Assembly (NCBI RefSeq): GCF_030272615.1
Contig: NC_081413.1
Span: 182,292,951-182,356,950, forward strand
Direction of reading: 5' to 3'
From: Cryptomeria japonica
Taxonomy: Eukaryota; Streptophyta; Pinopsida; Cupressales; Cupressaceae
Length of the DNA: 64,000 bases
The translations under genes were made by a program, and so were the position numbers. The notes beneath the pieces are model-generated. The model did no database searches. It saw only the letters and a program-made list of their open reading frames with translations, and was not told the DNA's origin. Position 1 is the stretch's first letter. Every line of letters begins with the position of its first letter. Shown piece after piece: positions 12,201-24,147 of this stretch.

Positions 12201-12440
12201 AAACCATCATAGTACATCAAAGGAATTCCAAACTAAAAACAATGAGTAGGAGCTTAGAAAAATAATAAAAACATCTTAAAATCGCCACAAATGTAAATGT
12301 CAATTTGGACAAAGGGCCATGTAAAACCATCATAGTGTATGAAAGGAATTATAAACTAAAAGAAATGACTAGGAGCTTGAAAAACCAAAAACATCTTAAA
12401 ATCCCTACAAATGTAAATGTCAATTTGGGACAAAGATCCA
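12201..12440. repeat. Tandem repeat, about 120 bp x 2
   Basis: Two units, each opening AAACCATCATAGT and containing CTACAAATGTAAATGTCA or its near variant. The pair recurs at 20638-20880 in duplication copy 2. Confidence 0.75.
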
Positions 12441-12487
12441 ACTACACTAGAAATGCAGACTCAATTTAAACCAAAAAAGATGTGGAT

Positions 12488-12492
12488 TAATG
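12488..12492. other. Empty target site (TAATG) of the large DNA transposon
   Basis: Copy 1 reads GGATTAATGCATTAAAG without interruption. In copy 2 the same sequence is split: GGATTAATG ends at 20933 and TAATGCATTAAAG resumes at 38808. This is the pre-insertion allele and fixes both transposon ends and a 5-bp target duplication. Confidence 0.9.
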
Positions 12493-14253
12493 CATTAAAG
12501 CATAAGCAATCAATCTTAAATAAACTACACATTTGATAGAGAAAAACCGAATCAACAATAATAAAATGTGGTAATAAATAATGAACTGTACCTTTAGGAT
12601 TGTTGGATGAACTCTTGGATTTGGATGAAAATTTGATAGGTATGACATATTGGTTGTCCACGAAGAGATTCTTAATTTTCTAGCATGTAACTATGACCTG
12701 TGAAGCACCTCAACATATGGTAAATATCTTTGAAATGTGGGTTTATATAGGCTTTTTAGCTTAAGATAGATAAACGGTTGAGATGATGTTTTAGAATGGA
12801 TGGCTAAGATATTTTTGCATACAAGAAGAGATGAGAAGGATGCAAGTGGAGTGATAGGATTGAGTCAATCTAATGAAAGACTAGGATCACATTAGTTTTC
12901 ATGTAGAGATTAAATGCAAGCAAGTGGAGGCTCAAGGAGAGTTGTGTGAGAAAGAGATTGCACCATGTGGTGAATTATTGAACTTGGTAAAGTTGCAAGG
13001 TCTATATTTTAAACTTTTTGTGGTAAAGTGGAAATGATTTAATATTTAATTTCTAAATGAGAAGAGAAATATTAATTATACTAATTAATAAAATAAAAAT
13101 TAATTTAATTATTTAATAATGATAGAAGAAAGAAGTTTATATTTGAGGATGAGGAAAAGTAGGTTAGCAAGATCAAATGCATGTAGTACAAAATAAGACA
13201 CAATAAGGCATTGAAGCACACAAATAAAGTTGTTTTACCTTTCTTCTTCACCTCCTTCAATTAAGCAGGGAGTGGAATGTGCACCCCTTGATATCCACTT
13301 GATTTTCTCCTTATGATTGAGGGATGTGGATTGCTCTCCACTACACAACAAGATATTGATATTGGATGATGGAAAATGGATTAGCTATGGCAAGATTTGG
13401 GGCATAATATTGGTGAAATATAATGACTTCTTGATTCAAATGGACAACATGACAATGTGGAAAAGATAGATGAATTGAGTTGAGAGGAGACTCCAATTTA
13501 TAGATTGGAGGGGCCCAAAATGGATGGGAAAGATTGAAGAGGAATGGAGGGCTATGATTGAATGTGATTGGGAGAGGATTTGAGAGGACAAGTGGGAGAT
13601 CCAAGAGATTTTTCATAAAGGCATTTCTTGTCTCCACACTTGTTAAGTACATGGGGAAGAGTTCCCCAAGTACCTTGGGAAGAGAGGAAAGGAATTTAAA
13701 ATTCCTTGGGAGAGGATTAGGGGAATTAAAAATTCCCAAGAAAGAGGAAGTGTGGGGAGAATAAAGGATAAAGGAATTAAAAATTCCTTGGGAAGAGAGG
13801 GTATGGAGATAATCAAGGAATTTGAAATTCCTTGGATAGACAAAAGTAGATAGCATTTAAGGTTGGAGGATGAGATGGAAAAGCCATTTATGGCAAAGAG
13901 TTGACCCATCCCTAATCAAGGTGATTAGGGATGTGCAAATGATTAAGGGGAGTGATTATGTGGGATAATGGAGGATTATAATGCAAGTGGGCAAGTTAGC
14001 AAGATGAGACATCAGGAGAGAGAATGAGTGGAGGAATATAAAATTGAGGAAAATGGTGATAATGATTACGCTAAGATTAATCAGGCTAAATGTTGAGGAT
14101 GAAGAGGGTGATTTGTAGGAATGAAAGCATTAGCTAATTAATTGGGATTAATTAAGTAATTAAGATTTAGAGGAAATATTGGCTAAGGTTGAGAAATTGA
14201 AATATTTTTATAAGAATTCAAGATATAATTAATTTTGATAAATTAATTATAAG
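12493..14253. other. Noncoding end of the duplicated unit, hairpin-rich
   Basis: Collinear with 38813-40435. No gene is supported; minus-strand open frames here follow from repeats of an AATTCC-rich palindrome. It could be part of a long LTR or leader of an unidentified element, because 40560-40680 just beyond the partner copy has the look of an LTR/leader border. That is inference. Confidence 0.55.
13686..13836. repeat. Cluster of AAGGAATTTNAAATTCCTTGG palindromes
   Basis: Four imperfect palindromes built on GGAATT(T/A)(A/G)AAATTCC occur within 150 bp, separated by GGGAGAGG-type purine spacers. The same cluster is at 39968-40115 in copy 2. Each could form a short hairpin. Function unknown. 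Confidence 0.7.
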
Positions 14254-14257
14254 AAAA

Positions 14258-15200
14258 GGGGAGTGGTTTTAAGAAAAGGAAAAAGAATGAGGGGAATAGT
14301 GATGACTCTCCTATGGGCTCATCCCTCAAGGAGGGAGATCGGGAAGGTTTAAGGGTTTTGGAGGACTCTCACCCTAATATTGGACATGGAGGGATGCCCC
14401 CTTTCCCTCATGACCTAAACCATGATTCATACATGTTAAATCTTGATAGGGAGCACCAATCGAATCTTCTCATTGTGGCAAGGAATGTAGTTGTTGATAT
14501 TTTTAGACTACAAAATTTTTTCTTTCATGAAATCAATAGAATAATATTTCTATTCGAGGAGCCAAGAACAAACTGGATAACTTGAGGGAGCTGAATTCAA
14601 TTTGGTTGGAGAAGGAAGGAGATAACATGGTGACCTTCCTGCAAAAAGCTATTATGGACTTTGCACACATGAAGGAAGATTTCGCAAGGAGAATTATGAG
14701 ATTAGAAACTAACTACAAGAATATTAATGATAATATAATTATATTGGTCAACTTTAGTTATAAGGTCATCAAATCTAGTGTTGAAAGTGTTAGAGTTATG
14801 ATAGAGAAGTTTGAGAGAGCTCAAGAAGATAAATATCTTTTCATTAATATTGATGTTATAGAGAAAGGAAAACAGGTTATGTAGGAGAAGGGTAAAGGCC
14901 CTTAGACTCGTATGAGAGTGAGCAGCAAGAAGATGGTGGACCAAGTTGTGCAAGATGTAAAAGATATGAAAAAGTTGTGAATGAACTTGTCTCAGCTCAA
15001 AGTGGAAGTTTTTGAAGCCCTTAAGAACCTGAACTAGTTGTGTTGCCCTATTTTGTGGTGTCTGTGTCCTTTTTTGGTAGTTTTGGTTGTCTTGGCTACT
15101 TGTTTGTTGATGGTTTTCTAATGGTTCTTTGATGAAATTTTTTTGTAAAAAGGGTTTCAAGTCCCTTCAAAACCTGCTTGAACCCTTTAATAAAAAACAT
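14258..15200 (+). pseudogene. Retroposon ORF1-like pseudogene, 3' part (copy 2)
   Basis: Matches 1530-2340. Frames at 14313-14585 and 14582-14884 correspond to the acidic middle and coiled-coil end of the copy at 781-2330. The tail continues through TGTTGCCCTATTTTGTGGTG to GGGTTTCAAGTCCCTTCAAA and is more complete than in copy 1, where about 105 bp is deleted. The 5' part of the ORF is absent because the duplicated unit starts inside it. Confidence 0.5.
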
Positions 15201-15676
15201 GTAATGACGCAGGTGTTGACCATTTTTTCACATCTACAATAATAAATTTTTAATTATTTTGAAAAATATAGATAATAAAATCAATTACATAAATAATGAA
15301 ATATGTCATTGATAATTAAACAACAAGTATTTCTATTAAAAAAATAAACCCACATATGCATTTTTTATAATTATAATTTTGTATAAAAAAATTATCAATA
15401 TTTTTTATAATTACAATTTTGTATAAAAAAATTATTAATACTATAAAGGTAGGTTCTTGCCATTATGTGGCACTTGTTTTATATTCGAAAGCTCTTTAAA
15501 AACCTTTTTAAAATTTACTTTTTTCTTCAAAAATCAGTAATTTAAGGTAAGTATTTTTTTTCATATTAATATAAAGAAAGTAACTTTTACTTAAATTCAT
15601 AATTATTATTTTTTATATATAAAATATGAAGTACTTCTTCTTTTTAATTATGAAAATATAATTTTTTAATATATAA

Positions 15677-18044
15677 TTAAAAGCTTTCTAATAAGAGAAG
15701 ATTTTTTTTTATTATCACTTCTCTAGGAGGAGACCTTAGAGGTTGGTCTACCTCCTTCCCAATACCCAAATCCTTCAGTGCCTGGGTAGCTTCACCTATA
15801 TCACCCATTTTCTCTATGACCTTATATGTCACTATAGGAGCAATTGGCCCTTGTTGTGGCACTTTTTGCACTTGAGGCTCATTTGGGAGCACAATTTCCC
15901 TTCTTTGGGCCATGAGATCTTTTAATCTTGGTGGCACATATTTTGACATGGCCTCCTCCTATCTAGGCACATGTGGAGGCTCCTGTGCTGCTTCTTATGG
16001 CTCATTTTGAGCAGTTTCTTCAACTATTGGTTGTTGTTCAGTAGGCTTTTCTTGAACTACAAGGGGCCTTTTACCCTTTTGGACTGCACTTCATGTATAG
16101 ATGCTCTCAATTGATTTTATCATGAGCTCTATTCTTCTTACTTTATTTCTCTCTTTAGGATAAAATCCTACAAAATTGGGGTCCCACTTTCTCCTTTCCC
16201 TTTAAATGTTTGACAAATGGACCACTTTTTTCTCTTTTGGACCACCTATCCAAAATCATAACAATTTCTTATCAAATCCTCTAGAATATGCAGTTGGTGG
16301 AAATATTTTCCCCAATTCAAATGAGCTTGTCTTTTAACCAATTCATGAAGCCTTTAGGATCATAGTCTCTTCTTGTCCCAAATTAAGTGCATACCTATAG
16401 TCAATATATCCTTGGACTTGTTCCAAGGTGTCACAACCATTAACAAGATCATAATACTTTACACATTTGGGAAAGAATGTCCCCTTCTTTTGCCTTTCCA
16501 TATAAGCCTTCTCCCTCAACATAAATTTTTGCATGAATTCCAAAAAGGCTAGCTTGGGAGACACCAAAAATAGGCAGTAGATATGGTGCCTATGGACAAC
16601 CATATACTCTAATAAGGGTGTAATTTGAGAAGAAGAACTAGTCTTCATGATTGTACTCTCTAGCCTCATACAACCTCTCTTCCTTAGGCCTAAGTAGTTG
16701 CATCATCCTCTTTAGTAATATATTCATAATGTAGCCACACCATGTGGTTACCTCGATAAAAAAGCATTCATGGAATGTGAAGTAATTAGTAGTTTTGCAT
16801 TGGCTATCCCATAGAACCATCACTGTATTGGCACATCTCTTCTCTCATCATAAAAAAACCTCAACTTCAATATATTGTCCCATTCATATTTGTGATAGTG
16901 CAAAATTAAATGGTATAGGAGGTCATAATACTTGAAAAAATAATAGTACTATCCTCTCCGATCTTAATCAGACCTTGGTGGATTTTCTCCTCAATGTAGG
17001 AGGCATAGTCATAATCCTTATTTATATACTTGTGTTGGATCCTCATCGCCATCATCATCATTCCAATTGGTATTCTTTTCTTAGGATCCCTTCTCAAAAC
17101 CTAGCATGGAGAATGGTATGTTTGGATGAAGTAATTTTCAAATTTCTCAACCAAAAAGGGCTCCTTCTTAGAGTAGAAAATAGGCACCTTCTTGTTATCC
17201 CAACCCTTCAATCTATATAAGGGAACCTCATCTATTTTGAGGGTCCTTCTCCTTCTTTCATAATCATCTTGGAATCTATCTAATTCTATAAAGTGAGTGC
17301 TTGTGTGCTCAAACCGAAACAATCAACAATAGCCATCCTATTAATATCTACCAAAACTATGCCATCATGGTTTATGATAGTCTTGGTGGCACAATCATAA
17401 TTTGTAGACAAAATTCTTATCAACCTTGGCTCAATGAATACATTAGGAACAATAAGTTTAGCAAGGCCAAGGGAGAAAGGGTTGGACAATGGGACAAGCT
17501 CAGTCCTTCTCCTATAGAAATATGATAGAAGCTCCCATCATGTGATGGAAATCTAAGCGCTTCCATAGTGAGCACATCTATCAGTAAACATCCCTTTCTC
17601 CCTCTAATCTGCACTTGATTCAAGCAAGACATCCATTATATCTTGATAGTAGGATTTCTTGTCCTCTTTCTCCTCTGCAAGTTGTTCTGCCATGCCTGTA
17701 GGATCCTCTCTTACTATATTAATGTTTTGCCCCTCTTGTGTAGGTGCCTATGTTGCTTGGGTAGGGGTGGCTTCCTTATTTTTCTTAGGGGCACTAGGCT
17801 TTTTGGGCTTTGGTTCCCGAGAGCTAGAAGTTGAATCTTTTCACTTTCTTGGTGCCCTAGGTTTCTTGGGCTTTTGCTCAGATTGGCTAACACTAGGGGA
17901 TTTGCTTGGTCCTACTATTGATTCTCCAATATGCCCTACATTAGGCTCTATGATGGGTTTAACACTCGACTCAGAGGGAATCACAATTACCTCAAGTATT
18001 CTCTTTCCCTTCTTGCTGGATGACTCACACATTTTCACTTTCAC
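15677..18044 (-). pseudogene. Accessory ORF, most complete copy
   Basis: Minus-strand pseudogene of roughly 790 codons in which N- and C-terminal parts are still adjacent, because this copy never received the solo LTR. In order: MCESSSKKGKR, a basic KPKKP/APRK region, the TDRCAHYGSA block with its TAG, a RRRTELVPLS linker across the empty GATAG site, LIRILSTNYDCATKTII, IVLVDINRMAIVDCFGL, RRRRTLKIDEVPLYRLKGW, KKEPFLVEKFENYF, a YINKDYDYASYIEEKI block, KKGTFFPKCVKYYDL, and a C-terminal PPRLKDLMAQRREIVLPN. Several frameshifts and stops make it non-functional. The start ATG was removed by the 300-bp deletion at 18030. Family and function are unknown to me. Overall layout recalls the second ORF at 25611-28793, without clear sequence identity. 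Confidence 0.55.
17524..17528. other. Empty target site (GATAG) of the solo LTR
   Basis: Copy 2 reads ATATGATAGAAGCTCCC with a single GATAG. Copy 1 has the same flanks separated by a solo LTR with GATAG on each side. This confirms the LTR boundaries and shows the insertion followed the segmental duplication. Confidence 0.9.
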
Positions 18045-20928
18045 CTATGGGGATGTGGGGCAGTCACATGGCGCTTAACTTACTTCACTTTCCTTTACCC
18101 AACAAGTCTGCAAGGTCTAAACAATTTCAGTATGCCATCTATGGGGGAGCGTATAATGCACTTTGTGCTCCTCTCCTTTCATCACCCTCCATATCTGCAT
18201 GTCTCAAACAAATTTTGATCATTCATCTATGGGGGCACGAGGTTACTTAAGTGACCAATTACACATGGACACCAAAGTCATGACTTGGTAAAGGGTAATG
18301 GGTTTGTGTGCTAGGACTTAGTAAATGTTAACAACTTTGAACATTAGGATGATAGAAAGTATTCACACTGGTAAAAACATCACACCTAAGATGAAGGGGG
18401 CAATTACTCAATGACATGACAGACTCAAAGTTGCAACAGGGAATTAACATTTTCTAGACAAAATTTTGATAGTTCTAACAGGTTGTATAATTACAAATAA
18501 GTGAAATTAGCTATTGATCATTATGTTAGGATTAATTTAGATAAAAAAAAATATCTAGTTCACATATAATATGTTCATGATATCAAAGTAGGCAATATAA
18601 TTATACAATCTTAACAAAATATTGGTCAAAATTATAACTTTATGTTAAAATACTTTAAGTGGGTCTAAAAAAAGACCCTCCAATAAATAACTAGCACATT
18701 GTTGTGTCAATTCTTCAATTGAATTTAACCTTGCAACTTTCAATTTTCAACTATATTGACTCCACTATTTTTTTAAGCACATGTGATTATTAATATTTTT
18801 TATACAAAAGAAAAAAGTTTAAATGAAAACTATAAACTTTTATATAACTATTGTATCTCCTAAAAATATAGATTAAATGGTGATAACATATTTAACTAGA
18901 CATAAATGTCCAAAAAGTTGGAAATATTTCAAGATAATGATTGTACTAAATGTGGGTCTTATAGTTTAATTTAAAAGTTTAAAATTATATCCATCGTGAC
19001 CTACATCTTGAATTTCAATTAAAGTTATTCTCAAACATCATATAATTTAATAATGAAAAGTAAATTTGAACAAATAAAAATAAATTATTTACCATCTCTA
19101 GTTTGAATGAAATGTAAGATTACCATTGACTATTGGATCTTTTGATATTTTATTGAAGTTAACAACAAAAAGTAAATTTGAACAAATAAAAATAAACTAT
19201 TTACCATCTCTAATGTGAAATGTAAGATTACCATTGACTATTAGATTTTTTGATGTTTTACTAAACAATGAAACAAGTATTCTTCAATTCCAACTAAAAG
19301 TAAATATCTACATTGTTTTTATATTTTTTTATTATTTAAATAATTATAAAACCCCTTTTATTATTTAAATAGGTTTAGCTTGCTTTCAATCAATCCAAAT
19401 GGGTAGTATTAAGATAGACTTCACTATTATAAGTTGACCCTGTCAATTTTCTCTCTTCAAAACTCAAATACATGAAATGCGTTATTATTTGTTTCAACCA
19501 AATAAAAAGCGAAATCTAGATGTTCAAGGGTGGGGATACTTGTAAATTAAATAGTTTTATTTTCACTACCACTTTTGTCTTTTTTATTAAGATAATAACT
19601 TTTTATAAAAGTGGTAATGTAAATTATAAAATTTAGGAAGGTATTTTCTACATCTTAAATATATTACTTAAACATTTTGAAAGAAATGATTAATAAGTTC
19701 TATTTTTGTTTAAATATTAATACTATAGTATTTTTTTTCCATATTTTTGTCTATTTAATTTTATATTTCTTTTTCTTTTTTTAAATATCACAATATATAA
19801 TATGTATACATTTTTAGGTATATGATTAAATATAGGATTTGATTCTTTTGAATATATTTATTTATGTTGTCATTGCTTTATATTTTGTTTTTTTAATTTA
19901 CAAATTATAAATGAAGAGAAAATAATAATTAAAAAGAAAAAATTTGAACTCTATTTTAAAAATAATTATTAGAAATCTAAAAATTAAAATATACTAACTC
20001 TTATTTTTTTCATGAATAGGATTCTAATTTTATTTATTCTGTAATAGATTTTTTCTCACTTCATGAGCTTGCTACTCTAATAAAATGGATCCTAAGTTAC
20101 TTTAATGGAACTACTTCCTTAAACATTAAATTTTCATCTACTTAAATATCAAAGAATTTAATAATCAATTAATCAATACCAATGATGCTCCACTTTGAAT
20201 CAACTCCTCCTTTCTAAGTTCTCCTCTTCTCCTTTGGTTGTGTTTCTATATTTTTCTCATTTTATTAATATTTCTTAAAATTTGCATATTTATTTTTATG
20301 GTAATCATATTTTTTTTATTTACAAGATTTGAAGTTCAGATCAATGTTCTTGTTAATGATAGCTCAATAACAAAGATTTTATAAAAAAACCACATTAGAA
20401 GAGCTTAGGAGAGTGGAAATGGTGAAATCTAGGCACAAATGCCCAAGCATAGTGTAGAAATGTCTTACTCTACGAAAGACAAAAAATAGAGTTTCGAAAG
20501 GAAATAAATTAGAAGATAACCAGAAATGCCTAATGGATAAAGTAAATGCTACTAACTAGGGTAGACATGTTGCATGCAAAAATGTTAAAATATGAGTTAG
20601 AAAAGTATAAGAATTTTAGAAACATGAAGTACAAATAAAACCATCATAGTACATCAAAAGAATTCCAAACTAAAAACAATGAGTAGGAGCTTAGAAAAAC
20701 AATAAAAACAACTCAAAATCGCTACAAATGTAAATGTCAGTTTGTTCAAAGGGCCATGTAAAACCATCATAGTGTATGAAAGGAATTATAAACTAAAAGC
20801 AATGACTACGAGCTTGAAAAACCAAAAAACAACATCTTAAAATCCCTACAAATGTAAAGAACAGTTTGGGACAAAGGACCAACTATACTAGAAATTTAGG
20901 CTCAATTTAAACCAAAAAAGACACGGAT
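18045..20928. other. AT-rich noncoding tract of duplication copy 2
   Basis: Collinear with 9480-12487 apart from small indels, for example around 18430-18530. It has the same two internal tandem repeats (19055-19265 and 20638-20880). No gene, RNA or regulatory element can be supported. Confidence 0.7.
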
Positions 20929-20933
20929 TAATG

Positions 20934-20958
20934 GGTGGCTACAAGAAGTTGAGTCCCA
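20934..20958 (+). repeat. Left terminal inverted repeat of the DNA transposon
   Basis: About 25 bp. Against the reverse complement of the right end, TACAAGAAGTTGAGTCCCA aligns to TACAAAGTTGGGTCCCA with one gap, after a less conserved GGTGGC/GGTAAACA start. The next shared word, TGGAAGT, hints at a longer degraded repeat. Confidence 0.7.
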
Positions 20959-22088
20959 CTTTTGGGCAAAAAGTGGAAGTGTTTTCTCTGTTTTTCAGAT
21001 TTTATGTCGATTGATGTCAAAATTTGATGCACTTGGAGATTGAATCTCAAAAAAATTAAGTAATAGAAAATATAGTGCTCAAAGTCTACGTTTTAAATAT
21101 GTAATTTATTTTAATACCCACATGGTAGAAATCTCTTTTTAGTAGGCATGTTTAAAAACCAGTTTTTCAAAATGCCTGTTTCAGGACCATACCATGCATG
21201 TGTACGACCACCCTTTTTTAATGCAAATAAATGATTTTTTGCAAATCCTTCTGGGAAATGATACCTAAGACACCAAATATTGATGAGAATATTTTTTCTT
21301 ATTTTTTTATTGAATATATATTTTTTTATTAATTTTTAACTGACAATAGAGTATATTTTCAAAACATCAAGTGTACGACCACCATAATTTGATGAAAATT
21401 TCATATTTTTCAATTTTTTTTTTTTTAATATTCAAAATAATTGTATGTAGATTGATGCCATATAATTTATTTTTCTAAAATCCTAAAAAACAAAAAGTTA
21501 TTAAAGTTTTAGGGAACCTTGGTATTTTAGGTTTACGTTCCACTTTTGATTAATAAATAATACAAAAATAGTCAAAGTAATCTTATCACTATATTTACAT
21601 TTCTGAAATTAGGACGCTGAAAACTCTAATGGGTTTTCGTTTCGTCAAAAAATTCAATCAGAAAGGCCCTCAAAAAATTAGGCCAAGGTAGAAATCTGAT
21701 GTCGTTTTACCTTAGTCATTTTTTTGGAGGTCTAAGCATAGGCTTGGTGAGACCAAGCCTATCCCAAAGCAAAAAACAAAGCTAAGGAATGTTTCCCGCC
21801 CCTAATTTTAAAAAACAGGTGCCCGTTTTTTAAATTCAAAAAATGAGCGCCCGTTTCACTCTGTACCGTTGAAAGCGAACGGGCTTTAAAAATGGGCACT
21901 CGTTTCTGAAAATATCCGTTGGGCCAGACTCTGGCCCACAAGCACAAATCCCAATGATTGAATGATTTTTCAATCATTGGCTGACAGGTACGATCTGCAA
22001 AGAGAATGTTTTGATTAATCATTCTCTTTGTTTGTCTTATTATCGATTTGGTAAGGAGATTGATTCGAATTCAAATTTTGGTGTAGCC
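20959..22088. other. Left noncoding region of the DNA transposon with subterminal motifs
   Basis: AT-rich. It contains two copies of GTGTACGACCACC (21200-21212, 21371-21383). Between 21816 and 21910 lies a cluster of GGTGCCCGTTTT, GAGCGCCCGTTTC, an inverted AACGGGC and GGGCACTCGTTTC. The cluster ends about 180 bp before the transposase ATG, so it could serve as transposase binding sites, promoter elements, or both. That role is inference. Confidence 0.55.
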
Positions 22089-23092
22089 ATGGGATCAAAT
22101 AAATACAAGAAGAGGAAAAGGAAGGTTCTGACAACTGAGGAGATTGCAGCAAATAGGGAGAAGGAGGCAATGCATCAACGAGAGAGAAGATCAAGAATGA
22201 GACAAGGAGCTTCAAGTTTCACAATCATTTTAGAAGAGGAGAACATCAATGAGACCATAAATGTTGACGAAGGAAACACAATAGAACCATTTAATTCAGG
22301 TGCATCTTAAAATCCATTATTGGATACATGTATGTCTTCAAAGCCCTATGTTTTTTCTCATGAAGAAATTGGTGATTTAGTAGAAGCAGGTTACTTATTA
22401 AATGATATTCTAATTGAAAATCAAACCCCAAATGAAATTAGAAGTCAAGTTGAAAGTGAAATTGAAAGACAAATTGAAACCCCAATTGAAACTAGATCTC
22501 AACTTGAAACTGAAATTGAAACCAAATTTGAAACTCCAAATGAAATTGAAAATCTACCTGCAACTAAAACCAATAATGTGCATGTAGACATGGAAACACC
22601 AATTGAAAATGAAACATGTTTGAATGATAATCAAATGAATGAAAATTTTGAAATTAAAAGTGATGTACTAGACAACCTTCCTAGCTTGGTTTCATGGAGA
22701 CATATTAGGACACATGCAAATAGATTGTTTAGACATTTTTTTATAATAAGAAATTTGGGTTTCAATGTCAATTAATGGTACAACTAATTAAAATGACTAA
22801 AATGTGAAAAGTGATGAAGAAGTTAGGCTTTTATGTCAAACTCAAGAAGAAGGAGGAGTCTTTAAAACAAGTTGTATCGACTGTTGATAGCGCCTTTGAT
22901 ACAATTGGAAAGAAAAGTCGTTCTAAAGATAAAAATGTAGCACGACGGGCAATAACAATAGCTTTAGTAAGCCAAACAACTTCTAATAAAAGAATGATGA
23001 GTAACATAAGTGGATATCTTAATATTCATTGCAAAACTTTGTCAAGAGCTGTAAAAAGAAGAGTTAATTTTGAAAGTGATCCGGCAAACAAA

Positions 23093-23097
23093 TTGTG
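23093..23097. repeat. Target-site duplication TTGTG, left of nested LTR element
   Basis: TTGTG stands at 23093-23097 and again at 30000-30004, directly abutting the TG and CA ends of the LTRs. Removing one copy restores the transposase reading frame (Lys-Leu-Trp across the join). Confidence 0.92.
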
Positions 23098-23157
23098 TGT
23101 TGGCATATGGACACTCCAATGAGACATTGTGTGTAATTGAAGGTTTTGTCATTGATG

Positions 23158-23385
23158 GCAACCTTGCAATCCTATGGCACCGACAAGACATTATACCGGC
23201 AAAGCATTACACAGGAAACCTTGCAATCCTATGGCACCAGCAAGACATTATACCGGCAAAGCATTACACAGGCAACCTTGCAATCCTATGCCACCAGCAA
23301 GACATTATACCAGCAAAGCATTACACAGGAAACCTTGCAATCCTATGGCACTGGCAAGACATTCTACCGACAAAACATTATTCAA
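23158..23385. repeat. 57-bp tandem array in 5' LTR (4 units)
   Basis: Each unit begins GGMAACCTTGCAATCCTATG and ends with a GGCAAAGCATTACACA-like word. Because 57 is a multiple of three the array keeps open frames, which is an artefact of periodicity and not evidence of a protein. Confidence 0.9.
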
Positions 23386-23545
23386 GCAAGACAGTGCACC
23401 GACATCAACAAGACCACTCTACACCGGCACAAGCATAGACACAGAAGAAAAGATGTATACCGGCACAGAGGCCGACATGATTTTTGATATGTAATATTTT
23501 GTTTATTATTGTAAGCCGACTTGGCAAATTGTAAAATGACTCTTG

Positions 23546-23555
23546 TATATAAAAG
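23546..23555 (+). promoter_or_regulatory. TATA box of the 5' LTR
   Basis: TATATAAAAG in a GC-poor context about 450 bp into the LTR. The identical word is at 29469-29478 in the 3' LTR. This fits the U3 promoter of an LTR retrotransposon. Position and conservation support it; the transcription start is not visible. Confidence 0.65.
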
Positions 23556-24078
23556 AGATCATTGTAGACATTTGTAGGATATGGATAGGAAGCATAAAGA
23601 AAATTATTAGGCAGACCTAATGTGCGAATTATAGGTCAAGGGTATATGTAAAGAGCAGAGCAAGAACTGGTACTTAATCTGGCATTGAAGATACTATTGT
23701 AAAGCAGTATAGAATATTGGATTAACATAATCCTCATTGTAAGTCAGTGTGACTTCTTATTGAGCAGTGTGCTCTAGGCAGTTGGCCTTCCTGCATGTGC
23801 AGGCCCCTATTGTAAGTAATATTCTCTTATTGGCCAGTGAGTGAATATTGTGGGTCACAAATCCCACCGAGGTTTTTCCCACACCGGGTTTCCTCGTTAA
23901 ACATCTTGTGTTATGGTGTTCTTTTCATGTGGATGTTTTTTATTCTGTTAATTACATTAATTCTTGCATACTGGTATACTGTTACTTTATGTTCAGCATG
24001 TTCTGTCTTAAGAAAATTTCATTACTGGTTAGATACTGATTCACCCCCCCTCTCAGTATCTGTGGGAACCCTAACAAT

Positions 24079-24090
24079 TAGTATCAGAGC
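24079..24090 (+). promoter_or_regulatory. Primer binding site (initiator tRNA-Met type)
   Basis: TAGTATCAGAGC two bases after the 5' LTR matches the common plant site TGGTATCAGAGC, complementary to initiator tRNA-Met, at 11 of 12 positions. Confidence 0.8.
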
Positions 24091-24147
24091 TTGGTCCTCT
24101 ATTTTCAGAAGCCTAATAGCTTGAGGAAGATCTTGACACCGGTAAAG

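Larger units (their letters stand above)
9326..12487. other. AT-rich noncoding tract of duplication copy 1
   Basis: No credible gene. 9326-9700 is moderately GC-balanced, with repeated GCAAGTCYGCAAG motifs. From 9700 onward it is AT-rich and collinear with 18030-20933. About 300 bp (9181-9479) is missing from copy 2, with TTTTC at both deletion edges. It contains an internal tandem repeat of about 110 bp (10551-10760) and one of about 120 bp (12201-12440). Confidence 0.7.
1529..14253. repeat. Tandem segmental duplication, copy 1
   Basis: Collinear with 14254-40435 once later insertions are set aside. It runs through a retroposon tail (about 1529-2400), AT-rich spacer, minus-strand accessory ORF (2773-4646 and on), a tract with GTGGGGCAGTCACATGGCGC at 9500-9519, AT-rich DNA, and a hairpin-rich end (12500-14253). 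The copy 1/copy 2 join lies at about 14253/14254, where the tail of one unit (ATTATAAG) meets the head of the next (AGGGGAGTGG) over a shared AAG. Extra in copy 1 are a solo LTR, a local tandem duplication and a 535-bp insertion. Confidence 0.85.
23098..24076 (+). repeat. 5' LTR of the pol-less element
   Basis: 979 bp, TGTTGGCATATGG to ...ACCCTAACA. It holds four tandem 57-bp units (23158-23385) and a TATA box, then the GATTCACCCCCCCTCTCAG block typical of this LTR family near its 3' end. An extra 10-11 bp near 23108 is absent from the 3' LTR. Confidence 0.92.

Noticed and set aside
13341-13909. Minus-strand frames of 171 and 88 codons with SSQGIFNS/PRNFKFL repeats
   Set aside because: Produced by the AATTCC palindrome array. 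The partner copy at 38813-40435 does not keep the full frame.
23070-23494. Overlapping open frames of 106-122 codons with 19-residue repeats (also 28915-29457)
   Set aside because: They are the 57-bp LTR array read in frame because 57 is divisible by three. All three frames stay open, and the array is noncoding LTR sequence.
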